Of a DNA stretch of 64,000 nt, positions 1 through 9,733 are shown piece after piece (within the stretch, counting starts at the first letter, position 1; every line of letters starts with the position of its first letter). The stretch spans positions 1,674,001-1,738,000 of the forward strand of contig NW_026960608.1 in assembly GCF_021018805.1 (NCBI RefSeq), in the 5' to 3' direction. The stretch comes from Prinia subflava. Taxonomy: Eukaryota; Chordata; Aves; Passeriformes; Cisticolidae. The position numbers were made by a program, and so were the translations under genes. The notes under the pieces were generated by a model, which saw only the letters and a program-made list of their open reading frames with translations, had not been told where the DNA came from and did no database searches.

Positions 1-1319
1 CACATCCACCCTCCCACCCACAAGTGCATCACTCTGATGGCCAAAGTGGAGCCACAGACTTTGCAAAATATCCTAAATCTACTGTTCTGTGGCATGTCCC
101 AAATGCTGTTGGCAAGACCCATCCTGAAACATTGGAAATTTGTGAGTTCTAGCTTTCAAAAGCTTTGATCTAAAGGAGTCAGGAGGTGCCAGGCTCCTCC
201 TCAGGGATTTACAAGCAGATGGAACACAACAGTCAAATGTAATGCACAGTGTCCACAAAAATATCCCCCAGCTGACCAGGACGAGTTTCAGACAAGTTCA
301 TAGCAGGCTGAACATTCCCAACAGGAAAACCATGGAATGTGAAGCTGCTACCACTGGGATAGCAAGTTTAAAACATTGTATAAATGTTATCTAAAGAGTT
401 CTCTCACGTACAATTTGCTTGTTGGGGTTAACTTTGAAGGGCACCCAAAGCAGGCTGAACTTTTCATTTTCTGGTTAATAATAGTACAAAAACATTTGCT
501 CAGTTTGAGCCAAATAGTGTAACATTTATCATAAATGCACTCTTTCTCCTTAAAGACAAGTCCTGCGCTGTTCTGAGCATGTTGCACAGGGAATTACTTT
601 TCTCTCAGGCACTGAGAGTGAAATGTGGATTGGGCCAAAGCTGCTCAGGACAGCAGGAACATTCTGGGCAGTCTTTCCTGGGCATCCCGGCTGAGCGCCA
701 CATCCTGCTGGCATTGGTTTGGATTAAAACCCTAAAAAACCCTGGCACCCTCTACTCCAACACTTGAAATGATTATTACGGAATCCCAAGTATTAAAATA
801 ACTGTAAAGTAGCAATGTCACAAAGTCAATATTGTGCTTTCCTTCTACAGACTAGTAAATGTGGTATGCTCTAGTAGGCTCTGCAGTTCTGCTCTAAGCT
901 CAAGCACTTGTGCTGCTGGATTTCATGGATATCAAACTACAGCAAAACCTGATGTAACAGCCATCGCCTCCTGCTGCTCTGGTGGTGCTGGGAAAGGACT
1001 GTTCCAGCAATGCCTTCCCTCTCCAACTGGCTGGGATGGGGAGAGAGGAGGAGTGTGCACATTCCCTCAGTGTGCACCGTAAGGCAGCTGATTGCTGTTC
1101 TCTAACAGCTCACCCTGATTGCAGAGGCCCCAAGGTCATCCTTTCTACAGGAAATCTGTGTCCAGAATTTGGAAAGGATCTGCCAAGCCAGTCTCACCGG
1201 CAGCCAGCAGCAGGAGCGGGAACACATGGAGCAAGAGGTTCCCAGCTAGGATTTCATTGAACTACCCATAAGTACCCCAGAGAGTTCTGTACAGACAGCT
1301 GAGCAGGGCCAGCTCTGCC
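1..1319. other. 3' flank of the FNDC3 locus, no gene seen
   Basis: This stretch lies downstream of the FNDC3 stop codon (minus strand) and may include its 3' UTR. I see no exon, retroviral motif or clear repeat in it. Short open frames on both strands have no recognisable domain. No convincing minus-strand AATAAA was found close to the stop codon. Confidence 0.5.
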
Positions 1320-1637
1320 CTACTTGATGGCGAAGTACTGGATGACCACGGCAAAGAGGATAGCAACCATAGCGAAGCTGCAGAGCAGCGCGATGGCGAT
1401 GACGCACCCCTCGCGCAGCCGCTTCCCGCTCTGCACCAGCTCCGTGCTGGCCGGGGCTGCTGCAGGGCCCGGCTCCTGGTGCTGGCAGCAGGACACGGTG
1501 CTGGGGCTGTAGGGGCCATAGAGCTCCGGGCAGCCTGGCAGGTCATGGCACTGGCGGCCAGCGCAGATGCGCGCGCGGTATTCACAGTTTGTCTGCGCGG
1601 CCGGCAGCCGGAACCATGGCTATGGGACCTTGTATAC
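1320..1637 (-). CDS. FNDC3-family last exon: end of FN3-9 and C-terminal membrane anchor, with in-frame TAG
   Basis: The acceptor TGCCAG ends at 1638. The frame gives VYK, then an in-frame TAG at 1620-1622, then WFRLPAAQTNCEYRARIC, which aligns without gaps to the F-R-x5-N-C-E-Y-R-x-R-x-C strand of family FN3-9. It ends with a hydrophobic segment and VVIQYFAIK before the stop at 1320-1322, the FNDC3 tail anchor. The TAG replaces an acidic or small residue of the usual YKGP-D-S-S-F-R motif. The AG of that TAG could itself act as an in-phase acceptor and remove the stop. Confidence 0.82.
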
Positions 1638-2082
1638 CTGGCAGGAGACAGGAGCCACTTCAGTCAGGAGCACCTCATTCACCAACAGCACCTGGAACTG
1701 CCTGTCCTGCTCCAGGCCTGTGTGCAGTGCTGGGCACAGCCTGGAGTTGCCCTCCTCTCCCCAGCTTCATAAAATCACAGCTTAAATCTCTGGAGAATTC
1801 ACGATTCATTTAAGTTTCCTGCCACACCCCACAATGAGGCCTCACCTGGGCTGGAAGGTTCAGAAAGAAGAAAAAAATCATCCTGCATATTCTTCCTTAA
1901 ATCTCCTCCACCAAAGTGGACTCTGATTAACAGAGGCAGTGGTACCACAGACCACCAGGATTAAGAATCAAGAGCCAAAGGAATTGTTGGGAGAACAAGA
2001 TAAACCAGTGCTCCCCCACTTCACACTTTCTGAAATGAAAAGTCTTCCTGCTACCTCCCCAAACAGAATTTCAACCTTCAAA

Positions 2083-2176
2083 TCATGGAATCACAGCATA
2101 GTTTGGGTCAGAAGGGACCTTAAAGCCCATCTTATTACACCCTCTGCCATGGGCAGGGACACTTTCCACAAGAAAT
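2083..2176 (-). mobile_element. CR1 LINE 3' fragment
   Basis: Plus strand reads ATCATGGAATCACAGCATAG, then CAGAAGGGACCTTAAAGCCC and CATGGGCAGGGACACTTTCC. This is a reverse-complemented avian CR1 3' end, 70 bp from a FNDC3 exon. Confidence 0.8.
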
Positions 2177-2249
2177 ATGCACATCTTTTTTTTGTAATAA
2201 TTTTTCCCAGTAAAAACCCCTCACATTCCTGATGCTGCATAAAAGGTAC

Positions 2250-2371
2250 CTGATCAAACTCTCTGCCAGCAGCAAGTTGAAGTATGTAAACAGTGGAATC
2301 TCCTTTCATCGGCTGTAGAGGCTCCCAAGTGATTTCAAAAGTGTTTTCTTCCAGCTGAATCGCTTTGGGTG
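2250..2371 (-). CDS. FNDC3-family exon: first half of FN3-9
   Basis: The exon runs from acceptor TTTTCCAG to donor GTACCT and is 122 nt, phase 1 to phase 0. It encodes PKAIQLEENTFEITWEPLQP and then MKGDSTVYILQLAAGREFDQ, with the core tryptophan and tyrosine of an FN3 domain and the family PMKGD loop. It is intact and joins in phase to the neighbouring exons. Confidence 0.88.
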
Positions 2372-2919
2372 CTGGAAAATAAGGTGATTTGTTGGTGTTT
2401 TAGAAAAAGAACAATGGTCTCTATAAATGTAGTCATGCTTAGAGGCAACTCATTCCAATAACTTAAAGCAATTAAGATTTGTTTCTTTATTTTTCTTCTA
2501 TTTGATGAGATGAGCTTAAAAACTGATCATTGCTATGTGTAGGTTACACTTGTTGGTCTTTTTGAGCTGCCAGGATGAGCCCATGTTTGTAAAGAGGAGC
2601 AGCACTTTCAAGTCACTACAGAACCCAGCATTTCTGTCCATGTGCAGAGCTGAAATTATGTTCTAACCATGGTTCAGTCAATTAAATTTGCTGCAGGCAC
2701 TCAGCACTCTGACCTTCACAGTGACTTTATGATGACCTTTAATGTCCATGCTAAAAAGTGAAGATCAGAGGAATTAACTGTGCCCTCATTTGCCAACACA
2801 TTGCTGTAACTTTGATGGATAACCCTGCAAAATGCCTTTCCAGCTGAGCAAAGGTAGGAATGCTCAGTTCAAGGGGTGGAAGAGCTGCAGTGCAGGTGGT
2901 GATCACAACAGAGGAGCCC

Positions 2920-3304
2920 TGATGCTAGGACCGTGTAGGGATCGGAGACGAGAGAAACGAGGGTCCAGCCAACATGGTCATATCACACGTTCTCTGCTTT
3001 ATTCCTCGAGATGGCGGGTTAAATACAGCAGGAATAGTTTAGTATAACAGGTGCATTCCTATTGGCAAAGTGCGTGAAGAAATATGCAAACTATCTCAAG
3101 TTAAGGCAGCTACCGTATTTCTAGCGTGATTACCCTATTCTGTTAATGCTCATACCTTAACACAATTCCTACTATGAAATAAGCTTATCTGGTTCTATGT
3201 AGGGTAAACGTTTGAGGCCTAGCAGGCCCAGGTCTAAGGCCTGGTCTGAGGCCCAGTTTGGGATAGCTCTACCTTATGATGTAAGTCATCCTGCTCCTGC
3301 TACA
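2920..3304 (-). mobile_element. Solo LTR, family E copy 1, TSD GAGCCC
   Basis: Bounded by TGATGCTAGG and CTGCTACA, with GAGCCC directly repeated at 2914-2919 and 3305-3310. The poly-A signal AATAAA (plus CTTTATTCC near 3.0 kb) places it on the minus strand. A 6-bp TSD fits class II (ERVK-type) integration. It shares long stretches with the copy at 56157-56534. Confidence 0.8.
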
Positions 3305-3445
3305 GAGCCCCTTTCACACACAGACAAAGCCCCTCAGAGCGAGTTTGTGTCTCTGTCCCTGCAAAGACTGGCTGCGGGTCAGGCTGTAGGATCCAATCCC
3401 ACCCACTAGTGGCTTGCAGCAGTTGCCAGGGCAGTGCCAGCTCAC

Positions 3446-3612
3446 CTTTGAGATGTGCAGGTGGAGATTTGGTGGTGGTGAAAGCACAGACCTCTGAGAA
3501 GGCTCCTTCCCCAGTGTCGTTGTATGCCTGGATGCGGAAATGGTACGTGGTGGATTCGCTGAGCCTCTGCACCTTGTAGGTGTGACAGGGACCATTATAG
3601 ACTGTCACAAAC
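3446..3612 (-). CDS. FNDC3-family exon: second half of FN3-8
   Basis: This 167-nt exon (phase 2 to 1) runs from CCCCCAG to donor GTGAGC. It encodes FVTVYNGPCHTYKVQRL and ends near TTTKSPPAHLKG. GPCHTYKVQRL is a hallmark of FNDC3A-type proteins. It is intact. Confidence 0.9.
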
Positions 3613-4134
3613 CTGGGGGACACAGAACACACACAGAGTTACCCAGTAATCACCAATGTGTAGGGCAGTATCAGACCTGAAACACTCGGATTTGAGTTAA
3701 GGACAAAGAAGTGATGCTGCATTCCTGGTGTCCTAGGTTTCTTTCCACTGAGGCTGCAGGGCCCAACTCCTCTGAATCAAGAGAACAACCCTTGAATATC
3801 CAAAATAAATTGAAATTTCCAGTTAAAGAACAGCTGGCCAACCCCTATTTCTTATATGCAGACCAGACTTTGGTTTTGAATGTCCAAAAATAACCCTGCC
3901 AGCACAGGATAGGGGTAAGGTATTTATTCTTGAAATAGTATTTACTGTTTACAAGCAGCAGAAGTGCAAGTTTTTGACAGCATTTCTGGCTGAAAGATGG
4001 GATACAAAACTGCAAAAGGGCAAACTCTGGGATGCCCAAATGACTCAGTGGTGCAAACAGAAGGGAGAATAACATAAAACACCTTAAAAACTTGACATGA
4101 AGTGGTAAAACGACAAGATCCTTAATGGTCTCAC

Positions 4135-4347
4135 CTGCCAAATCTGTCTTCCATCTGCAGGTTGAACTGAGTAGGGTTGGGAATTAAAGCTCTGCTAGGC
4201 CCTTCTCCCCATTTCAGTTTAAGGCTCTGGTAGCTGAACACCACGCATTCCAGGTGGTGAGGGTCAGGAGGTAGTGGTTTGGTTTTGGCTTTTATGGAAT
4301 GACTGAAAGGACCAACTCCAAAGCTATTGATGGCCTGTACCCTGATC
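4135..4347 (-). CDS. FNDC3-family exon: end of FN3-7 and start of FN3-8
   Basis: The exon is 213 nt, phase 2 to 2, from acceptor TTCCCAG to donor GTGAGA. It encodes IRVQAINSFGVGPFSHSIKA, the linker KTKPLPPDP and the start of FN3-8 with LKLKWGEG, ending MEDRFGR. This linker is strongly conserved across FNDC3A/B. It is intact. Confidence 0.9.
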
Positions 4348-4824
4348 CTGGGAATGAGAGAGGCAGCCACATGGTGAGGAAAAGTGCTGGGTAACAAAGC
4401 AACAGTTAAAAGGTGTATAGAGTATAACTCCAAACAGTAAGGCAATTAAGATGCAGTTAGAAATTAAATCTGAACTCAGCTTTAACCAAGACTGAGGTCA
4501 CAGGAACCCCTGCTCTGCTTTTACCTGTCCATCCATCTTCTTCTGGTCACACACCTGAGCATCTCAATGAAAAATTCTAAACCCAGAAACCTTAAAGTCT
4601 TGACTTTGAGACAGAATGTGAACCTTAACACCAACCATGATCTCACTCCTGCCAACGTCATGGTTGGAGTCTGGATATGACAATTTTAGGAGTGTTTTTT
4701 TGGAGTTGCAGGGTGAATTAGGCAAATAGTCTGTAAGCTGCATGAAAAATTGCTCTAAAAATTTAAAGCACTACCCTCAAAGGACTTTTAAATCCTACAA
4801 ATGTGATTTCAGAATAATTCTTAC

Positions 4825-5106
4825 CTGTACAGGGTGTCAGGCAGCAGATTCTCAAGGACATGGGTTGTGATTCTCCCCACAGTGACCAGCTGCTTCTCCT
4901 CATACTCAATGTTGTACCCTGTGATCTCTGCCCCGTGGCTGCAGGGCTCTTCCCACTGGATTGCAGGGCACGTGGAGAAGGAAGGGGAAATTTCCATCTG
5001 ATCCTCTTCAAGTAAGTGGAGCACAGCCACAGCTGCGGGCACTGACGGGGGGTGTCATCACCACGCCCGTGTCCCCAAACAGCCCCACCCCAGCCACGTT
5101 CACAGC
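4825..5106 (-). CDS. FNDC3-family exon: end of FN3-6 and start of FN3-7, with 1-nt frameshift
   Basis: Acceptor TCTTTCAG, donor GTAAGA. The first part reads AVNVAGVGLFGDTGVVMTPP. The second part, one frame over, reads VPAAVAVLHLLEEDQMEIS and continues to ENLLPDTLYR. The switch falls at a run of six C (minus strand, 5046-5051). The length of 282 nt does not fit the flanking phases (0 and 2); 281 would. So there is one extra base, either a true frameshift or a homopolymer error. Confidence 0.82.
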
Positions 5107-5448
5107 CTGAAAGACACCACACAGGAGTTACCCAATCCCTGTTTTCCAACCAGGCAGTCACAGCTCTCACAGCCTTCCTTCTGTGTGTTCTTAAAAGCAA
5201 CATGGAAGAGAGTGGAAAATCTCCTGAATAATTTGTCAACAGAGCAAAGCATCGGGTATTTCACAGCACACTGGATCTAAACTCTTCTAGATTCAGGGAA
5301 TGAGGAGGGACTGGGGGACAAGGGAAGTGTTTTTTCCAATTACCTTCTTTATTGCATTAGCAGGTGACAGCACATGACTTTATTCCTCTCTAGCTGGAGT
5401 TTGTCCCCTATCTGCAAGTGCCCAGTGACACCAAAAGGCTTTTCCTAC

Positions 5449-5598
5449 CTGGACTCTGCAGTAATAGGTGGTTGCAGGTGTGAGCCCCTTGACCTCATAG
5501 CTCTGGCAGGGGCCAGTGTAGATGATGTGCATGGACCCCTCCACCTGGCCCCAGTCCAGCCTGTACTCGGTGATTTCTGCTCCGTTGCACGCCGGGCT
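5449..5598 (-). CDS. FNDC3-family exon: core of FN3-6
   Basis: This exon is 150 nt, phase 0 to 0, from CCCCACAG to donor GTAGGA. It encodes SPACNGAEITEYRLDWGQ, VEGSMHIIYTGPCQSYEVKG and LTPATTYYCRVQ. EYRLxWGxVEGSM and ATTYYCRVQ are FNDC3A-type signatures. The exon is intact, but the donor of the preceding exon is damaged. Confidence 0.9.
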
Positions 5599-5689
5599 CT
5601 GTGGGGTGAAGGAGAAATTCTGCTCAGCTCTTGCACTTACACACCCCCAGCACACAGTGGGGAGCTCTGTTACACTGAGATACTAGGTG

Positions 5690-5750
5690 AGAGTCACAGA
5701 AAAGGTTGGAAAACACCTCCAGGATCATCAAATCCAGCCTTTGGAAGCAC
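5690..5750 (-). mobile_element. Degraded CR1 fragment
   Basis: Plus strand AGTCACAGAAAAGGTTGGAA then AACACCTCCAGGATCATCAA and ATCCAGCC resembles the reverse complement of the CR1 3' end. Short and diverged. Confidence 0.55.
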
Positions 5751-6121
5751 TGAGGTTGAAACCTGAGGTCTTTTCCAAGGGATTTCAAGTTAAAAGGTGA
5801 CATGTGGCTGTAACACCATCACAATTCACACCAGAATTTTGACTGACTCACAATCTCTTACCACTTAGAAGAATTAATTCACTATATGTTAATTACCACA
5901 CCATGAGGAGGATTAAATGCCACCCAATTTTTTCAGTTAAGACTGCAATTAATAAGTCCCAAAGTTTACAAACCCAACATAGACATCTATAAAGAAATGG
6001 GCTTAAAATATTCCACCTCTACACATATTATTTCTCTCATTTCTGTGTATCATAAATGTGTCACTACAATTCTAAAAGCCAAACACTACTTTGGGTGGTA
6101 CTGGAAGCTTTCAACACCTTC
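5751..6121. other. FNDC3 intron, nothing recognised
   Basis: AT-rich intronic sequence between a CR1 scrap and the exon that has lost its donor. No motif seen. Confidence 0.45.
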
Positions 6122-6235
6122 CTCCCACGAAACCACAGCACAAGTTGCACTTTTGCAGGTTATCAGGGCTTTGCGGCACTGCTCAGGGGGTCCTGGAGCA
6201 GTGCAAAGCTCTGCTTTCTCAGAGTGGGGGCCAAA
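6122..6235 (-). CDS. FNDC3-family exon: FN3-5/FN3-6 boundary, donor lost
   Basis: After acceptor CTGCAG the frame reads FGPHSEKAEL, then CTAPGPPEQC and CKSATCAVVSWE, matching the family GFGPFSEK...APGPPDQC...SATCAQVNWE. The alignment and the phase-0 start of the next exon place the splice after GAG at 6122. There the genome has GAAGGT in place of a GT donor. Reading on gives a stop within 13 codons. The exon also starts about three residues later than the family, and its phase does not match the upstream exon. Confidence 0.75.
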
Positions 6236-6747
6236 CTGCAGGTAAACAATACTGCATGAACACAGCAACAGCACCAGGGCAAGAACTGATGTACAAGTGA
6301 AGCAAACAAACTATTTTTAACTTGACAGGGAAGCAAACAGCAGAGTTCAGGACTCAGTTTCAGATTCCTTGCAGGTACTTGAAGCTGGCCCCACTCCCAC
6401 AGGATATCTGAGCTCCTCCCACTGCCAGGGTTTTGTAACTCCTCCCTCCCCCAGCCAGGATACTGCCTTCCAGCAGCAGCTGGGGACTGTTTCACAAAGA
6501 CTTTTATGCCACCAACGTTTATCCCACATTTCTCCCAACCTGGCATGGTTGGCATACACCCCTCTCCACACAATGCTGCTCCCACCACATCTGCAGAGCC
6601 TGAGCTCAGGGGTACACATCCAACATTTCCGAAGGCACAAGCATCAAGAGCTTCACACAACACAGCCTACAAAACCCCCTCAGCACCATCACTCCTGTCC
6701 CTTGTGTGAAGTCAGTGAGATGTGGTGAGTGCAGTGGTTACTCCGAC

Positions 6748-6915
6748 TGTTCCCTGCCCAGAGCCAGAAGCCATAGGTTCTCCCTGGGAGCAGGTTGGTC
6801 ACTCCAAACTCAGCTGCTGGGCCCTGATAAACCACCCTGTGCTCGTCCTGCTCCGAGCTGGCCATCTCCAGGAGATACTCTGTGATCTCAGAGCCTCTAT
6901 CCACAGCTGGGGGGC
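6748..6915 (-). CDS. FNDC3-family exon: core of FN3-5, 3' junction does not close
   Basis: Acceptor TTGCCAG is followed by a phase-1 start giving GPPAVDRGSEITEY, then VVYQGPAAEFGVTNLLPGRT and YGFWLWAGN. The usual family residues are LLPGKTYSFRLRAAN. Possible donors are GTCGGA (exon end at 6748) or GTAACC (6742). Both leave phase 1, whereas the next exon needs phase 0 to read FGP. I take this as a small deletion or splice lesion. Confidence 0.75.
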
Positions 6916-7454
6916 CTGGCAAATAAAAAGAGATTGGATTTTCCTATTAATTTCTAAATTCTCTAAGTTAGGGCAGGCTCTTGTCATGTATCTGAGCAGA
7001 AACACTTATGAAGCTTGCTTTTTTCCCCCAGGTACTGATAATTAGTTTAGGATGGCATTCATCAGTGCTTTTTCATGTATTTTCCCTGTTTTCTTCACAA
7101 AACAGTGTATCTTCATTAATTTTTGCTTATCTCCTTTACTGAGATAACAGTAAGAAAACAAGAGTTGATTTTTAAATTGCCAAGCAGGTGTCAGTCATGG
7201 GCAGACAGGAAGCTTTCTCACTGGAAAATATTTATGCCTAAGTCCCACTGTATCAACCTACCAGAGGTGGACAGAAGCTTTGGTTTTCTTGAAAAAAAAA
7301 TCCCACAAAACAAAACAAAAAACCCCACCCCAAACCCAAAAAACAACTAAGGCCATGGACAGCATCTCTATAATTTTTACTTTTTTTTCTCTGAAGATTT
7401 TTGATTTGGATGATTGAAATCCGAGCAGTGTTTTACTCCAGCTCTGGTGCTTAC

Positions 7455-7560
7455 CCCACTGCAATGTGATTTCCTTGGGCTTGGCTTTGCCCACCAGGGC
7501 TGGCGCAAGACAGGGCCCAGGGGGAACAGCTGCCGTTGTGACAGTCGTGACATCAGAGGC
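7455..7560 (-). CDS. FNDC3-family exon: start of FN3-5, shifted by one base
   Basis: This 106-nt exon runs from GTCTGGCAG to donor GTAAGC. It encodes ASDVTTVTTAAVPPGPCLAP and ALVGKAKPKEITLQWG, aligned to the family VPPGPC...GRPKAKEIQLRWG segment. It must start in phase 0, but the upstream exon ends in phase 1, so one extra base lies near the 5' end. The downstream junction TGG G|GC is intact. Confidence 0.8.
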
Positions 7561-7660
7561 CTGCCAGACACAGGTCATTGCAGAGCACAGACATAAAACA
7601 TTTGGCTAAAACATGAACAGAAATGGTTTCCAGATGCACCTTTCCCCTCCTGCTGCTCAC

Positions 7661-7766
7661 CTGGCTTCTCCCCACCTTTACTGGCACAGGACACCTGGAG
7701 TCTGTAGGAAGTGCCAGGCCTCAGGTGGTCGCTGGGTTCCACTGTAAATGGGCTCCCACCTCCCTC
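7661..7766 (-). CDS. FNDC3-family exon: second half of FN3-4, internal deletion and premature stop
   Basis: From the phase-1 start the frame reads GRWEPIYSGTQ, which matches the family WEMIYSGA. It then runs to a TAA at 7678-7680. A second frame resumes the family at SDHLRPGTSYRLQVSC and CASKGGEKP. Only 7 nt lie between IYSG and the conserved aspartate, where about 21 are expected. This implies a deletion of about 14 nt. Splice sites (TCCCTCAG, GTGAGC) survive. Confidence 0.8.
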
Positions 7767-7952
7767 CTGAGGGAAGGAAAAGCACTTTACCCTTTCAAAC
7801 CTTTCAAAGATCCCACCTGAAAATTCTCTCACACAATTATTAAGGCAGTCAAACCAGAGAATCAATTTGAAATTATAATTTATACAGAGAACACGAACAC
7901 CACAACACACACGTGTGAAATCAAAAGTGACTGCTGGAGTAAAGCATCATTT

Positions 7953-8050
7953 AAGTTGGAAAACATCTCCAAAATCCAAGTCTAAACCACGTCCCACAAC
8001 TAAATGTGAATCAAATACCTCCAGGGATGGAGACTGAGTACTGTATTAGT
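7953..8050 (-). mobile_element. Degraded CR1 fragment
   Basis: Plus strand AAGTTGGAAAACATCTCCAA, then CTAAACCACGTCCC and AAATACCTCCAGGGATGGAG follow the usual order of reverse-complemented avian CR1 3' sequence. It ends about 20 bp before a FNDC3 exon. Confidence 0.7.
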
Positions 8051-8070
8051 ACCCAAAGGTGATTCCTTAC

Positions 8071-8139
8071 CAACTGATGCCTCGGAGATTTCCAAAAAGT
8101 ATTTAGAAATGTCTGATCCTCCATTATCCTTGGGGGGTT
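8071..8139 (-). CDS. FNDC3-family exon: FN3-4 PPKDNGG segment
   Basis: A 69-nt exon, phase 1 to 1, from acceptor TTTCAG to donor GTAAGG. It encodes PPKDNGGSDISKYFLEISEA, matching the very conserved WDPPKDNGG loop of FN3-4. It is intact. Confidence 0.88.
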
Positions 8140-8636
8140 CTGAAAGAAATCAACACCTTAATTTACAGAGGATTTAATATCAAGGTATTATTTTGTTATC
8201 AGCTTTTCCAGTGAACATATTCATATTCATTCAAACAGAAAAGTCAACCAGCAAGAGAAACCAGTGTACTTAATTATTTACAATACATTTTTCAGAGCAA
8301 TTTTCCTCCTATTATTAATCATGATTATGCCAGGAAGAGTAACTGGGAAAATACTCCAAATTTCAGGTATCAGCTCTTATTTTTTAAGTGAACATAATAA
8401 TTATTTAAACATCACAGTAAACCCAGAGGGTATAATCACAAGTCACTGCTTCTCAGAAATGAATGAACAATACTACTGTGGTAACATAGCCCCAAAATAA
8501 ACCATTTTTTGGTAATATTGAGTATTTCTCCTGCAATAAAAATACCTGCAGATAAATTATCAACCTGAGTTCCCTCTCATTTAATCAGAGAGGCTGTCCA
8601 CACCCTAGCAGCACTGGAACACCCCAAGGCACCTAC

Positions 8637-8775
8637 CCCACATGACTCTCACACTGTGGGGATGGATCTTGCCCTTTACAACAGGTTTGCTCGGAGGTCT
8701 AGGTCTGTCAGGTTTGGTGCTGTGTTCCACCACCTCACTGGGGCTGCTTTTTCCTTCACTGTTGTAGGCAAAGAG
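8637..8775 (-). CDS. FNDC3-family exon: end of FN3-3 and start of FN3-4
   Basis: This 139-nt exon (phase 0 to 1) runs from CCAACAG to donor GTAGGT. It encodes LFAYNSEGKSSPSEVVE, then TKPDRPRPPSKPVVKGKIHP and ends in VMW. The family pattern is AYNSEGKSNPSEVVEFTT...KPSVKGKIHSHS. It is intact. Confidence 0.9.
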
Positions 8776-9102
8776 CTGTTGGAGGAGGGAACAGAATAGA
8801 GAATAAATGGTTTATTTAATGACAGTAATATATGTTGATAATACCTGGGGATAAACATGCTGATGATTAAAAAAAAAATCTTCTAATAAAAACCCAACCA
8901 AAATAAAGACAACCATTTATACCAAAATTAGCTGGTGCAAAAAATCTCATTTGTATTACTTCACCAAAACCTGCTCTAACAACAGGTAATTGCTGAGACA
9001 ACAGGTAGATTCCTGCTGTCTCCATACAAAGCTGAAAATTTTGCTGGAAAATGCCAAAGCTCAGGAAAGCAGATGAAATTAGGAACAAACTATGGTACAA
9101 AC

Positions 9103-9189
9103 CCTGAACTTATAGGATGTACTCCTCCTCAGGTTTCTTAAAGTGCATGAGAGCTCATCTCCATTGTACTGGGGCTGGAATCCATAGCC
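9103..9189 (-). CDS. FNDC3-family exon: middle of FN3-3
   Basis: An 87-nt phase 0-0 exon from CTTGCCAG to donor GTTTGT. It encodes GYGFQPQYNGDEL and LRNLRRSTSYKFR, matching the family GYGFKPKYDGEDL...NLRRSTKYKFKV. The donor is GT but weak after position +2. The exon is intact. Confidence 0.87.
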
Positions 9190-9286
9190 CTGGCAAGGAG
9201 GGAAAATAAGGATGAACACAGTCACTGATTTTTAAGGTGAAACAAAACCCAGAGCGGATAAATCACTTTTTTTTAAATCTTGAACT

Positions 9287-9478
9287 TCACTTCTGTGCCA
9301 TGAATTGCACACAATACTTTATTTCTGCCATGAATTCCATGCAATATTTTATCTCTATCATGAATTCCATGCAGTAGTTTATCTCTGCCATAGATTCCTT
9401 GCAATACTTCAACTCTTATCATAAGTTCCATGCAATATTTGATCTCTGTGCCATGAATTCCATGCAATACTTGCTGAC
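9287..9478. repeat. Tandem repeat, about 33-bp unit, roughly six copies
   Basis: Copies share the core GCCATGAATTCCATGCAATA, separated by TTTATCTCT-like spacers. They differ by a few substitutions and small indels. The block lies inside a FNDC3 intron, about 80 bp from an exon. Spacers are not unique sequences, so this is a minisatellite, not CRISPR. Confidence 0.8.
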
Positions 9479-9558
9479 CATTTCTCAAAAAATAAAAAAA
9501 ATGTTCATTTTTATTTCAGCACTATGAAGGAAGTTTCCACACAAAGCCCAGCACTTAC

Positions 9559-9733
9559 AGAACCTTCTTCCTCCATGTCCAGGCTGTAGGTGAGGGAGTC
9601 ATCCAAGGCCCCTCCTGCAGCAGGGCTCCATCCCAGGGCCATCCAGGTCACTCCTGCTTCCAGCATCACGGGCGGTGCTGGGGCCGGTGGCACCACCCCA
9701 GCAGTGCCGAATGTCACTGCCTCACTGAACCCA
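9559..9733 (-). CDS. FNDC3-family exon: end of FN3-2 and start of FN3-3
   Basis: A 175-nt exon, phase 2 to 0, from CTCCCCAG to donor GTAAGT. It encodes GFSEAVTFGTAGVVPPAPAP, then MLEAGVTWMALGWSPAAGG and LTYSLDMEEEGS. This matches the family GFSEEV...AGITWLSLQWSKPSG...ILEMEEE. It is intact. Confidence 0.88.

Noticed and set aside
1262..1585. 107-codon minus-strand ORF over the last FNDC3 exon
   Set aside because: It is in a different frame from the family match and is a shadow of GC-rich coding sequence.
1660..1770. Possible additional FNDC3 coding stretch with a 54-nt mini-intron before the last exon
   Set aside because: The true upstream half of FN3-9 is clearly the exon at 2250-2371, which joins the last exon in phase; the similarity here was superficial.
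9287..9478. CRISPR-like array
   Set aside because: Units are contiguous and degenerate, there are no unique spacers, and the genome is a vertebrate.
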